Positions 14,741 through 22,473 of a stretch of 34,182 bases of DNA are shown one piece after another. Every line of letters starts with the position of its first letter. Within the stretch, counting starts at the first letter, position 1. A model generated the notes under the pieces. It did not search any database, had not been told where the DNA came from, and saw only the letters and a program-made list of their open reading frames with translations. The stretch spans positions 1-34,182 of the forward strand of contig JAJDNI010000085.1 of NCBI GenBank assembly GCA_022340755.1. The letters run 5' to 3'. The DNA comes from Gemmatimonadota bacterium (GTDB taxonomy: Bacteria; Gemmatimonadota; Gemmatimonadetes; Longimicrobiales; Gaopeijiaceae). A program made the translations under genes and the position numbers.

Positions 14741-17182
14741 ATGCGGGAAAGCGAACCACTCCACTCAGCGGCGGGGAGAGCCATCGCTGTCGCAGCGGCT
14801 CTTTTCGTGCTCGCGACCGTCTGGTCGCCGACCCTGCTCGGCGCCCAGGAGACCGGTACGAGATCCACTCCGCAGCGCGTCGACTCGGTGCTGGTGGAGG
14901 GCAATCAGCGGGTCCCGACGTCTGTCGTGACCACCACGTTCGGAATCCAGGTCGGGTCGGAAGTCACGTTCCGCGACATCCAGCGCGGCATCAAGAACCT
15001 CGCCGCCACAGGCCAGTTCAAGAATGTGACGGTTCGGGCCCGCGGACGTGCGAACGCCGCGGTCCTCATCGTGCAGGTGGAAGAGGAGCCCCTCATCCGC
15101 CGTGTCGAGCTCAACGGGCTGGAACACGTCTCGGCGAAGACGGTTCGTGACACCACCGGCGTCAAGCCGGGCGTGCCGTACAACGCCCAGCATGTCATGG
15201 ATGCCAAGGCCTTCATCCGGGCGGAGCTGGCCAAAGACGGTATCGCCTTCGCTTCCATCGACGACCACCTCGTTCCCGTCGAAGGGCAGAACAACGAAGT
15301 GGACTTCGTGATGGACGTCACCGAAGGGAACCGGGTGACGGTGGCGCAGGTCGACTTCACGGGAAACCAAAAGCTCCCGGACGGAGCCCTCGAGGACGCC
15401 ATGGACACCAAGCCCGAGGGCTTCTGGTGGTTCCGGTCGGGGTCCTACTCGGACAGCAGGTTCAAGGAGGATCTCTCGGATCGGCTTCCGGCCCTCTACC
15501 GCTCTCGGGGCTACCTCGACTTCAAGGTCCTCAACGATACCGTCATCGTCGACCCCCAGACGGGGAAGGCCGACGTCCAGGTGTCGGTAGACGAGGGGCC
15601 CCAATACCGGCTCCGTAGCTTCAGCGTCCGGGGCAACAGCCGTTTCTCCACGGACGAGCTCGAGGCCTACTACCAGCGCGGCCAGGGTGGGCTCCTGCAG
15701 TCCCTGGGACTACGAGGGAGCGGCAGCTCCGGCCAGGAGGGCGAGGTCTTCGACGAGGACGCCTTCCAGAAAGCACTCTCCGAGGTACAGCAGAAGTACG
15801 CGAACGAGGGCTACCTCTACGCCCAGGTGAACCCCGTCATCCAGCGCCATCCCGCGACGGACAGCACGCCTCCCACGGTGGATGCCTCGTGGCAGATCCA
15901 GGAGGGCGCGCCGGCCATCATCAACCGGGTTTCCATCGTCGGAAACGACTACACCTACGACTGGGTGATCCGAGACCGGCTCACGGTTCTCCCGGGGGAC
16001 GTCTACAGTCAGGATCGCGTGATACGCAGCTGGCAGAGCATCTCTTCGCTCGGATTCTTCGAGACCCCCATGTCTCCTCCGGACATCCATCCGTTGGACA
16101 ACGGGGACGTGGACATCACGTTCCACGTGAAGGAGAAGCAGACCGGCTCGCTCAACTTCGGAACCTCCGTGGGCGGCGGCGTGGGCCTGTCGGGCTTCAT
16201 CGGCTACGATCAGCCGAACCTCTTCGGGCAAGCCAAGTCGGGAAGCCTCCGTTGGGACTACGGCCGCTACCTGAACAGCTTCGAGATGAGCTACTCGGAT
16301 CCCGCGCTCTTCCAGAGCCTCATCTCGGGTACCGTGTCCTTGTTCAACTCGAGGGACAGGTTCTACCAGTTCACCACGGGATACCGAAAGCGGATCGGAG
16401 CCAGCGTCCGGTTCGGCGTACCCTGGCCCAACTCCCGGTGGACCCGGCTGTTCGTCGGGTACAGCCTCTCCCGCACCAGGTACCTCGAGTTCGCGGATGC
16501 CACCGACACTTCGCTCTTCGGACGGCCGCCGGGGGTCCAGAGCCAGGTGTCCGTGGGCGTGACACGCCAGACGCTCGACCACCCCATCTTCCCGACGACG
16601 GGATCCAAACAGAGCGTCAACGTCGAGTTCAACGGGGGCCTCCTGGGAGGGAACGGCAACTTCACGCGGGTCCTCACGGAGGCTACCTGGTGGGTTCCCG
16701 TGGGTCAGCTGGGAGGTTCCCAGGGAGGCCATCCGGTGCGCTTGGCGCTCGGTCTCTCCACCAAGGCGGGCGCGGTCTTCGGCAACGCCGATGCCTTCCC
16801 GTTCGATCGGTTCTGGATGGGCGGCGTCCAGTTCGGTCAGCCCCTGCGCGGCTACGACGAGACGTCCATCACCCCGTACGGGTACTTCCCCCAGAAGTCG
16901 AGCGGAATCGCGGACATCAACCGTATCGGGAACGCGTACTTCAGCATGACGGCCGAATACGCCATGCGGCTCACGGATCAGATCTCCATCTCGGCGTTCT
17001 ACGACGCGGGCAACGTCTGGCGCAAGCCGGCCGAGATTGACCCGACGCGGCTCTACCGGGGCGCCGGCTTCGGACTCCAGCTCGTCACGCCCTTCGGCCC
17101 AATCGGACTCGACTACGCCTATGGCTTCGACAAGACAGTGCCGGGGTGGCAGCTCCACTTCCGCATGGGGCCGGGATACTAG
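14741..17182 (+). CDS. bamA: Outer-membrane protein assembly factor BamA
   Basis: This 813-residue Omp85 protein is the core of the BAM complex, which folds and inserts outer-membrane barrels. A signal peptide ends near L-G-A-Q (about residue 35). POTRA repeats follow (about 45-460), with typical V-E-G-N-Q-R-V and V-G-N-D-Y-T starts. The 16-strand barrel has the loop-6 motif L-R-G-Y (canonical V/L-R-G-F/Y) and G-P-I-G-L-D-Y-A-Y-G near the end. A short Gly/Ser/Gln-rich insert interrupts one POTRA near residues 320-335. The C-terminus ends in Gly-Tyr instead of the usual Phe or Trp. A GTG at 14735 overlapping the clpC stop is a possible alternative start; I prefer the ATG. Confidence 0.95.
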   Translation: MRESEPLHSAAGRAIAVAAALFVLATVWSPTLLGAQETGTRSTPQRVDSVLVEGNQRVPTSVVTTTFGIQVGSEVTFRDIQRGIKNLAATGQFKNVTVRARGRANAAVLIVQVEEEPLIRRVELNGLEHVSAKTVRDTTGVKPGVPYNAQHVMDAKAFIRAELAKDGIAFASIDDHLVPVEGQNNEVDFVMDVTEGNRVTVAQVDFTGNQKLPDGALEDAMDTKPEGFWWFRSGSYSDSRFKEDLSDRLPALYRSRGYLDFKVLNDTVIVDPQTGKADVQVSVDEGPQYRLRSFSVRGNSRFSTDELEAYYQRGQGGLLQSLGLRGSGSSGQEGEVFDEDAFQKALSEVQQKYANEGYLYAQVNPVIQRHPATDSTPPTVDASWQIQEGAPAIINRVSIVGNDYTYDWVIRDRLTVLPGDVYSQDRVIRSWQSISSLGFFETPMSPPDIHPLDNGDVDITFHVKEKQTGSLNFGTSVGGGVGLSGFIGYDQPNLFGQAKSGSLRWDYGRYLNSFEMSYSDPALFQSLISGTVSLFNSRDRFYQFTTGYRKRIGASVRFGVPWPNSRWTRLFVGYSLSRTRYLEFADATDTSLFGRPPGVQSQVSVGVTRQTLDHPIFPTTGSKQSVNVEFNGGLLGGNGNFTRVLTEATWWVPVGQLGGSQGGHPVRLALGLSTKAGAVFGNADAFPFDRFWMGGVQFGQPLRGYDETSITPYGYFPQKSSGIADINRIGNAYFSMTAEYAMRLTDQISISAFYDAGNVWRKPAEIDPTRLYRGAGFGLQLVTPFGPIGLDYAYGFDKTVPGWQLHFRMGPGY

Positions 17183-17398
17183 AAGAGCTTCATTCGAGTG
17201 TGATCCCTCCCGTTTTTGGCCCGGCGTTGCCAAATTGTATGGCTGAATCCGCGTCCGGGACGCGGAACTCTGGAACCTGGACGGGGCTTCCGGCCTAGGA
17301 TATCGCGAGAGCCCATGTGCTCCCCGGGGGCGGCAAGCGGGCTGGCCGCCGGGGAGATCGTGCAAACATTGAGACCGACCCCCAACGGAGTGGAGAAC
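17183..17398 (+). promoter_or_regulatory. bamA-skp intergenic leader with palindrome and bulged hairpin
   Basis: This is the longest non-coding gap in the window. It holds an interrupted palindrome, CCGCGTCC-G-GGACGCGG (17249-17265), which could be an operator or stem. Two GGAAC boxes follow (17264-17268 and 17272-17276), then a GC-rich hairpin in which CTCCCCGG and CGGC (17320-17334, with a three-base bulge) pair with GCCGCCGGGGAG (17345-17356). TAGGAT at 17296-17301 is a possible -10 box but lacks a good -35. The gap probably contains the skp promoter, but I cannot fix its position. Confidence 0.4.
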
Positions 17399-17947
17399 AT
17401 GCGACGCACCCCGTTCGCCGCACTGGCGCTCACAATCGCGCTGGCCGCCGGCACCGCGGAGGCGCAGACGCTCAAGATCGCCTACATCAACTCCCAGGAG
17501 ATCCTGTCGAGCTACGACGCGGCCAAACAGGCCCAGGCGCAATACGACAAGGATCTGCAGAGCTACAACGCGGAGGCTCAGCAGCTCCGCGACGAGCTCG
17601 ATCGGATGCAGCAGCAGCTCCAGCAACAAGAGCTGACGCTCTCCACGGAGGCCAAGGCGAATCGTCAGCAGCAGATCCAGCAGAAGGCCCAAGCGGCCCA
17701 GCAGCGCATGCAGGCGCTCGACCAGCAGGCGGCACAGCGCCGGCAGGAGCTGGTTCAGCCGGTCATGGACAAGATCAACGCGGTGATCGACAAGATCCGC
17801 GCAGAAGGCAACTACGCCCTCATCCTCGACGCGGCGGCCGGTTCGATCTTGGCGGCGGATCCCAGTCTGGATCTCACGCAGGAGGTCATTCGCCGTCTCA
17901 AGGCCGAGGCGGACACGACCAAGGGTCCGAAGGGTCCCGGACGCTGA
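17399..17947 (+). CDS. skp: Periplasmic chaperone Skp/OmpH family
   Basis: This 182-residue protein holds unfolded outer-membrane proteins in the periplasm and delivers them to BamA. It begins with a clear signal peptide (M-R-R-T-P-F then a hydrophobic run, cleavage after A-E-A near 22). I-A-Y-I-N-S-Q-E-I-L follows, the OmpH N-terminal signature, and then a long Gln-rich coiled coil (about 50-125) forming the tentacle. The C-terminal segment (I-L-D-A-A-A-G-S-I-L-A-A-D-P-S-L-D-L-T) is also typical. GGAGTGGAG precedes the ATG. The place after bamA and before lpxD is the classical order. It is followed by an intrinsic terminator. Confidence 0.93.
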   Translation: MRRTPFAALALTIALAAGTAEAQTLKIAYINSQEILSSYDAAKQAQAQYDKDLQSYNAEAQQLRDELDRMQQQLQQQELTLSTEAKANRQQQIQQKAQAAQQRMQALDQQAAQRRQELVQPVMDKINAVIDKIRAEGNYALILDAAAGSILAADPSLDLTQEVIRRLKAEADTTKGPKGPGR

Positions 17948-17978
17948 CCCAGGCGGCTACCACGCCCTACGTACACGG

Positions 17979-18016
17979 GCCCACGGGCGCTGAATACGGC
18001 GCTCGTGGGCTCTTTT
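17979..18016 (+). terminator. Intrinsic terminator after skp
   Basis: GCCCACGGGCGC (17979-17990) pairs with GCGCTCGTGGGC (17999-18010), 12 pairs including one G-U, with an eight-base loop. TCTTTT and further Ts follow directly. This is the best intrinsic terminator in the window. It lies 19 bases before the lpxD ATG, so lpxD is reached by read-through or by a start within or downstream of the stem. Confidence 0.8.
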
Positions 18017-18034
18017 CGTCTATTGGAGCCTGTA

Positions 18035-19102
18035 ATGGGTGCACCCACTGAATCGAAGAAAGCCCTGACCCTGGCCGAGATCTCGGCGCTGGTTCGTGGA
18101 CGGGTCGTAGGGGATGAGGCCCTCACGGTCGTGGACGTCCGTCCTGTGGACGAGGCGAGTTCCGAGGAGCTGGGCTTCCTGGCTTCCCGGAGGTACGTGC
18201 GCTACGTGGATGACAGCCGCGCCCGAGCGCTCCTGGTGGCCGCGGATCTCGAGGGTCAGGTGGGGGAGGGTCGATCGCTGGTGGTCGTCGAAGACGCTCA
18301 CCGCGCACTCTACGAGCTCCTCCGCACACTGCACCCGGACGCACCGGCCCCCGCGGACATCCACCCCACCGCCGTACTGGGCAGGGGAGTGGAGCTGGGA
18401 GAGGACGTGGGGATCGGCCCGTACGCCGTGTTGGAGGACGGTGTGCGCGTCGGCTCCGGAACACGTATCGGCGCCCACGTCGTCATCGGCCGCGACGCGG
18501 TGGTGGGCCAGGACTGTCTCCTGCACCCCCAGGTAGTCCTCTACCCACGGACGGTGGTGGGTCACCGGGCGATCCTCCACTCCGGAGCACGAATCGGGGT
18601 GGATGGCTTCGGGTGGGCCTTCGTCGACGGCGCCCCGCGCAAGATGCCTCACGTGGGGCGGGCCATCCTGGAAGACGATGTTGAGGTCGGAGCCAACAGC
18701 ACGGTGGATCGCGGCTCCATCGGGGATACCGTGGTGGGCCGTTCCGCGAAGCTGGACAACCTCGTCCACCTGGCCCACAACGTGCGCCTGGGTGCCATGT
18801 CCCTTCTGGCCGCCCTGGTCGGGATCGCGGGCTCCACCCGGGTGGGCCGAGGGGTTCTCATGGGAGGGCAGGCCGGCGTCATCAACCACCTGGAGATCGG
18901 TGACGGCGCCCAGATCGCCGCCGCCGGCAAGGTCATGCGCGACGTGCCGGCAGGCGCCGTGGTCTCGGGCTACCCCGCGCGACCGAACAGGGAGTATCTG
19001 CGGAAGGAGGCCCACCTGGAGCGGCTGCCCAAGCTGGCGGAACGCGTCAAGGCCCTGGAGTCTCTCGTCGGGAATCGCGGCGCGGCAGCCCCGGAGGAAT
19101 GA
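18035..19102 (+). CDS. lpxD: UDP-3-O-acylglucosamine N-acyltransferase LpxD
   Basis: This 355-residue enzyme adds the second acyl chain to UDP-3-O-acyl-glucosamine in lipid A synthesis. The N-terminal uridine-binding domain (about 8-105) is followed by a left-handed beta-helix of hexapeptide repeats (about 110-310) and C-terminal helices. The catalytic His lies in K-L-D-N-L-V-H-L-A-H-N-V. G-V-D-G-F-G-W-A is the usual LpxD signature. The ATG at 18035 has GGAG (18025-18028) six bases upstream; an in-frame GTG at 18005 lies inside the terminator stem and is rejected. The product should be a homotrimer in the cytoplasm. Confidence 0.95.
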   Translation: MGAPTESKKALTLAEISALVRGRVVGDEALTVVDVRPVDEASSEELGFLASRRYVRYVDDSRARALLVAADLEGQVGEGRSLVVVEDAHRALYELLRTLHPDAPAPADIHPTAVLGRGVELGEDVGIGPYAVLEDGVRVGSGTRIGAHVVIGRDAVVGQDCLLHPQVVLYPRTVVGHRAILHSGARIGVDGFGWAFVDGAPRKMPHVGRAILEDDVEVGANSTVDRGSIGDTVVGRSAKLDNLVHLAHNVRLGAMSLLAALVGIAGSTRVGRGVLMGGQAGVINHLEIGDGAQIAAAGKVMRDVPAGAVVSGYPARPNREYLRKEAHLERLPKLAERVKALESLVGNRGAAAPEE

Positions 19103-19149
19103 GCGCGCCCCACGGGATCCGTTACGCCCGACCCGACCGGTGTTAGATC

Positions 19150-19202
19150 CGTGACCCCGTTGTGATTAGGTTTCTTTGTTTTGGTTACGGCTCTGGTAGA
19201 CC
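19150..19202 (+). promoter_or_regulatory. AT-rich stretch before lpxC-fabZ, possible promoter
   Basis: The 117-base gap between lpxD and lpxC contains an unusually T-rich run (about 19159-19186) in an otherwise GC-rich region. TAGGTT (19167-19172) could serve as a -10 box, but no convincing -35 lies 16-18 bases upstream. I report it as a probable regulatory stretch without fixed elements. Confidence 0.25.
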
Positions 19203-19219
19203 CTGCACCCCGGAACCGC

Positions 19220-20506
19220 ATGAACCGTGGTAGACAGTGGACGGTGGCGAAGGACATCACCCTCGAGGGGACGGGCGTCCACTCGGGTGAGGCGGCCACG
19301 CTCACCTTCCGCCCGGCGGATGCGGGTTCGGGAATCCGCTTCCGCCGCACGGACCTTCCCGGGGAGCCGCAGATCCCGGCGAGCCTCGACTATGTGGTGA
19401 AGACCGACCTCGGCACGACGCTGGGGCAGGGCGAAGCCCATGTGCTCACGGTGGAGCACGTCCTGGCGGCCCTCTACAGCCAGGGTGTGGACAACGCCAT
19501 CGTGGAGCTGTCCGGCCCGGAGGTCCCCATTCGAGACGGGAGCTTCCGCGACTACGTGGCGGCCCTGGCCGACGCGGGTATCCGCGAGCAGGAGGCGGAG
19601 GTCCGCGTGGTCAGAGTGGACGCTCCGCTGTCCGTCGAGGGTGGCGACGGCGAATCGTACGTGGTGACGCCGTCGGCCGGACTGCGCATCTCCGCCACCA
19701 TTGATTTCGAGCATCCTCTCATCGGGCGGCAGTTCGGATCGTTCCACGTCGATCCGGATACCTTCGGGAATGAGCTGGCTCCAGCCCGCACGTTCGGCTT
19801 CCGGGCAGACGCCGAGGCCTTGCATGCGCGCGGCCTGGCGCTGGGGGCGTCCCTGGACAACACCGTGGTCCTGGATGACGAAGGCATCATGAACGATGGC
19901 CTCCGATTCCCGGACGAGTTCCTCCGCCACAAGGTGGGAGACATCGTGGGGGATCTCTCGCTCCTGGGAGCCCACCTCGAAGCCCACGTTGTGGCGGAAC
20001 GCCCCAGCCACGCGGGGAACGTGGCCCTGGCCAAAGCCCTCGCCCAGGCGTCGAGGCGCTCGGGCCGGGAGCCCATCATCGACGTGGGCAAGCTCATGCA
20101 GTACCTGCCCCACCGCTATCCGATGCTGCTGGTGGACCGGGTCACGGAATTCGAGCACGGAAAGCGGATCGTCGGGATCAAGAACGTCACCATCAACGAG
20201 CCGTTCTTCCAGGGGCACTATCCGGGGCACCCCATCATGCCCGGCGTGCTGATCATCGAAGCGATGGCGCAGGTAGGTGGGCTCCTCCTCATGGAGGAGG
20301 TGGAGAACCCCGACGAGAAGGTCGTCTACTTCATGACGATGGACAACGTGAAGTGGCGGCGCCCCGTGGTGCCCGGGGATACCCTCGTCTTCGAGCTGGA
20401 GATGGTCCAGTTCCGCAGACACACGTGCAAAATGCGCGGCCAGGGCTTCGTGGACGGACAACTGGTCGCTGAGGCCGACTTCATGGCGAGGATCGTGGAT
20501 CGATGA
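19220..20506 (+). CDS. lpxC/fabZ: Bifunctional LpxC deacetylase - FabZ dehydratase
   Basis: This 428-residue fusion combines two enzymes. Residues about 1-275 are LpxC, the zinc deacetylase that commits UDP-3-O-acyl-GlcNAc to lipid A. It shows H-V-L-T-V-E-H-V-L-A-A-L (zinc His and catalytic region), I-D-F-E-H-P, H-K-V-G-D-I-V-G-D (zinc His and Asp) and a later His in R-P-S-H-A-G-N. Residues about 285-428 are FabZ, the 3-hydroxyacyl-ACP dehydratase, with L-P-H-R-Y-P-M-L-L-V-D-R-V and P-G-V-L-I-I-E-A-M-A-Q carrying the catalytic His and Glu. Such fusions are known from Bacteroidota and some other phyla. There is no stop between the halves. The ATG has only a weak GGAA upstream; it is preferred over the in-frame TTG at 19181. 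Confidence 0.95.
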   Translation: MNRGRQWTVAKDITLEGTGVHSGEAATLTFRPADAGSGIRFRRTDLPGEPQIPASLDYVVKTDLGTTLGQGEAHVLTVEHVLAALYSQGVDNAIVELSGPEVPIRDGSFRDYVAALADAGIREQEAEVRVVRVDAPLSVEGGDGESYVVTPSAGLRISATIDFEHPLIGRQFGSFHVDPDTFGNELAPARTFGFRADAEALHARGLALGASLDNTVVLDDEGIMNDGLRFPDEFLRHKVGDIVGDLSLLGAHLEAHVVAERPSHAGNVALAKALAQASRRSGREPIIDVGKLMQYLPHRYPMLLVDRVTEFEHGKRIVGIKNVTINEPFFQGHYPGHPIMPGVLIIEAMAQVGGLLLMEEVENPDEKVVYFMTMDNVKWRRPVVPGDTLVFELEMVQFRRHTCKMRGQGFVDGQLVAEADFMARIVDR

Positions 20507-21306
20507 GTGAGACCACCGTTGGGGTTCGCGGCGAGACGATCATCCACCCCAGTGCGCTGGTGGACCCGGAGGCGGAGCTCGGCCAGGGAGTCATCATCGG
20601 TCCCTGGGCCATCGTCGGTCCCCGCGTCCGTATCGGGGATGGCACCGAGGTCGGGCCCCGGGCCCTCATCGAGCGGGACACGAGTCTGGGGGAGGACTGC
20701 CGCATATCCAATGGAGCCGTGCTCGGGACCGACCCCCAGGACCTGAAGTACAAAGGCGAGCACACGACGCTGGAGGTGGGCGATCGCGCCATCATTCGGG
20801 AGTTTGCCACGCTCAATCGCGGCACGGTGGCGCGCGGCAAGACCGTGGTGGGAAGCGACTGCATGCTCATGGCGTACACGCACGTGGCCCACGACTGCGA
20901 GCTCGGCAATCACGTGATCCTGTCGAATGCCGTGAACATGGCGGGTCATGTCACCATCGAGGATTGGGTGATCGTCGGGGGAATCACCCCGATCCATCAG
21001 TTCGTGCGCATCGGCGCCCATGCTTTCGTCGGCGGCGGCTCCAGGATCTCCCAGGACGTTCCGCCCTACTGCCGGGTGGCAGGCAACCCCTCGGCGCTGT
21101 ACGGACTGAACTCGGTAGGACTCGAGCGAAGGGGCTTCTCGGAAGACGTAAGACGAGCCCTCAAGAAAACTTACCGCATTCTCTTCCAGTCGAAGATGAA
21201 CCTCTCGCAGGCCATGGCCCGTGCGGAGGCCGAAGCACCTGCCATTCCGGAGGTGCGTCACTTCCTGGGCTTCATCAAGGCGAGCGAGCGCGGCATCACG
21301 GTGTAG
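20503..21306 (+). CDS. lpxA: UDP-N-acetylglucosamine acyltransferase LpxA
   Basis: This 267-residue trimeric enzyme catalyses the first acylation of lipid A synthesis. It shows hexapeptide repeats forming a left-handed beta-helix (about 12-190) and a helical C-terminus. The catalytic His lies in M-A-Y-T-H-V-A-H-D-C. P-I-H-Q-F and G-L-E-R-R-G-F match conserved substrate sites. In the acyl-length ruler region (F-V-G-G-G-S) the residue aligned to E. coli Gly173 is Gly, not Met, which is compatible with a long acyl chain. The start overlaps the lpxC-fabZ stop (ATGA), so translation is coupled. Confidence 0.96.
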   Translation: MSETTVGVRGETIIHPSALVDPEAELGQGVIIGPWAIVGPRVRIGDGTEVGPRALIERDTSLGEDCRISNGAVLGTDPQDLKYKGEHTTLEVGDRAIIREFATLNRGTVARGKTVVGSDCMLMAYTHVAHDCELGNHVILSNAVNMAGHVTIEDWVIVGGITPIHQFVRIGAHAFVGGGSRISQDVPPYCRVAGNPSALYGLNSVGLERRGFSEDVRRALKKTYRILFQSKMNLSQAMARAEAEAPAIPEVRHFLGFIKASERGITV

Positions 21307-21342
21307 GGATCCTCTGACAAACCACCTCCGAGGCGACTTGCC

Positions 21343-22347
21343 ATGAGCCCGGTGGATCTACCTCGAATCGGCGTGGTCGGCGTGGGGGCACTCGGCTTCC
21401 ACCACGCGCGCATCCTGGCGACCCTGGATCACGTGGAGATGGTCGGCGTCTTCGACGCCCGTGCCGAGCGCACGGCAGAAGTCGCGCAGCAGCTCGGGGT
21501 GCCGCCCCACGAGACCTTGGAATCCCTTCTGGACCACGCGGATGCCTTGGTGGTGGCCGTGCCGACGACGTCCCACGAGGACGTGGCCGTTGCCGCCCTC
21601 GGCCGGGGGATCCCGGTCATGGTCGAGAAGCCGCTGGCCCCGGGACTGGAGGAGGCAGATCGGATACTGGCGGTAGCCCGCGCTGAGGATGCCTTCGTGC
21701 AGACCGGACATGTCGAGCGCTTCAACCAGGCTGTCCTGGCGGCGGAGCCGTATCTCGACGGGCCGCTCTTCGTGGAGTCGCACCGTATGGCTCCGTTCAC
21801 GCCCCGCAGCACGGACGTTGCGGTGGTCCTCGACCTCATGATCCACGACGTGGACCTGGTGATGAGCCTGGTGGGTACCCCTCTTCGTGAGCTGGCGGCG
21901 TCGGGCGTGCCCGTGTTGACACCGAACGTGGACATTGCCAACGCGCGCCTCGGTTTCGAGGGAGGGGCCGTGGCGAACCTGACTGCCAGCCGGGTGTCGC
22001 TGGAGCGGATGCGCAAGCTGCGGCTCTTCCAGCGCTCCGGGTACGTGAGTCTGAATCTGGCGGACGGTACCGGGGAGTTCCTCCGGCTCAGGAGCGAGTT
22101 GAGCACGCTGCAGGCCCAGGCGGCCGAGGGAATCGGGGCCACTGACCTGGCCCAGATCGTCGAGCGCATCCCGCTTCGGGGAGACGGTGTGGAGCCCCTA
22201 CGACGCGAGCTGGAGAACTTCCGGGACGCCGTGCGAGGCCTGTCTCCGCCGGCCGTGTCCGGCGCGGACGGCCGCGCGGCCCTGGCCGTCGCCCTCTCCA
22301 TCCAGGAACGGATCGAAGCCCATGTCGCTGATACGCGTCCGGCGTAG
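21343..22347 (+). CDS. Gfo/Idh/MocA-family NAD(P)-dependent oxidoreductase
   Basis: This 334-residue protein has an N-terminal Rossmann domain (G-V-V-G-V-G-A-L-G-F-H-H, about 11-22) and the family E-K-P motif near 95 (M-V-E-K-P-L-A). A C-terminal alpha/beta substrate domain carries D-L-M-I-H-D-V-D-L, with the likely catalytic His. It lies between lpxA and lpxB, so a sugar-nucleotide substrate is likely. GnnA, which oxidises UDP-GlcNAc so that a partner aminotransferase GnnB can make a 2,3-diamino sugar, belongs to this family and is found near lpxA in some bacteria. No GnnB-like gene is nearby, so that role is only a possibility. GAGG (21330-21333) precedes the ATG by nine bases. Confidence 0.85.
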   Translation: MSPVDLPRIGVVGVGALGFHHARILATLDHVEMVGVFDARAERTAEVAQQLGVPPHETLESLLDHADALVVAVPTTSHEDVAVAALGRGIPVMVEKPLAPGLEEADRILAVARAEDAFVQTGHVERFNQAVLAAEPYLDGPLFVESHRMAPFTPRSTDVAVVLDLMIHDVDLVMSLVGTPLRELAASGVPVLTPNVDIANARLGFEGGAVANLTASRVSLERMRKLRLFQRSGYVSLNLADGTGEFLRLRSELSTLQAQAAEGIGATDLAQIVERIPLRGDGVEPLRRELENFRDAVRGLSPPAVSGADGRAALAVALSIQERIEAHVADTRPA

Positions 22348-22453
22348 ACGGAAGAAGGACTGGATCGACGCCCGGAAGGGGATGTCCGTCGGCAAGCTGC
22401 TGCTGCTCCTCGCCCTGGTGATCGTGATCATCTGGTATCTGGGCCGATTCTGA
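22322..22453 (+). CDS. Small single-pass membrane protein, unknown
   Basis: This 43-residue ORF starts inside the end of the oxidoreductase gene (26-base overlap) and stops 20 bases before lpxB. The N-terminal half is strongly basic (R-V-R-R-R-R-K-K-D-W). The C-terminal half is one hydrophobic helix (L-L-L-L-L-A-L-V-I-V-I-I-W-Y) ending G-R-F, so it should be an inner-membrane protein with its N-terminus inside. It fills what would otherwise be an unexplained gap in a tightly packed operon. I do not recognise the family. No good Shine-Dalgarno is visible; translation may be coupled to the gene before. Confidence 0.6.
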   Translation: MSLIRVRRRRKKDWIDARKGMSVGKLLLLLALVIVIIWYLGRF

Positions 22454-22473
22454 CCAGCCCGCTTCCCGCCGGC

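Noticed and set aside
17216-17232. A sigma-54-like TGGCCC...TTGC element upstream of skp.
   Set aside because: The GG-to-GC distance is one base shorter than the strict -24/-12 spacing, so I do not call it.
17264-17301. GGAAC boxes followed by TAGGAT as an ECF (sigma-E type) or sigma-70 promoter of skp.
   Set aside because: The -10 sequences and spacings fit neither class well; noted only as part of the leader.
18005-18034. Earlier GTG start for lpxD.
   Set aside because: It lies inside the terminator stem, has no ribosome site, and the added residues are not typical of LpxD; the ATG at 18035 has a good GGAG.
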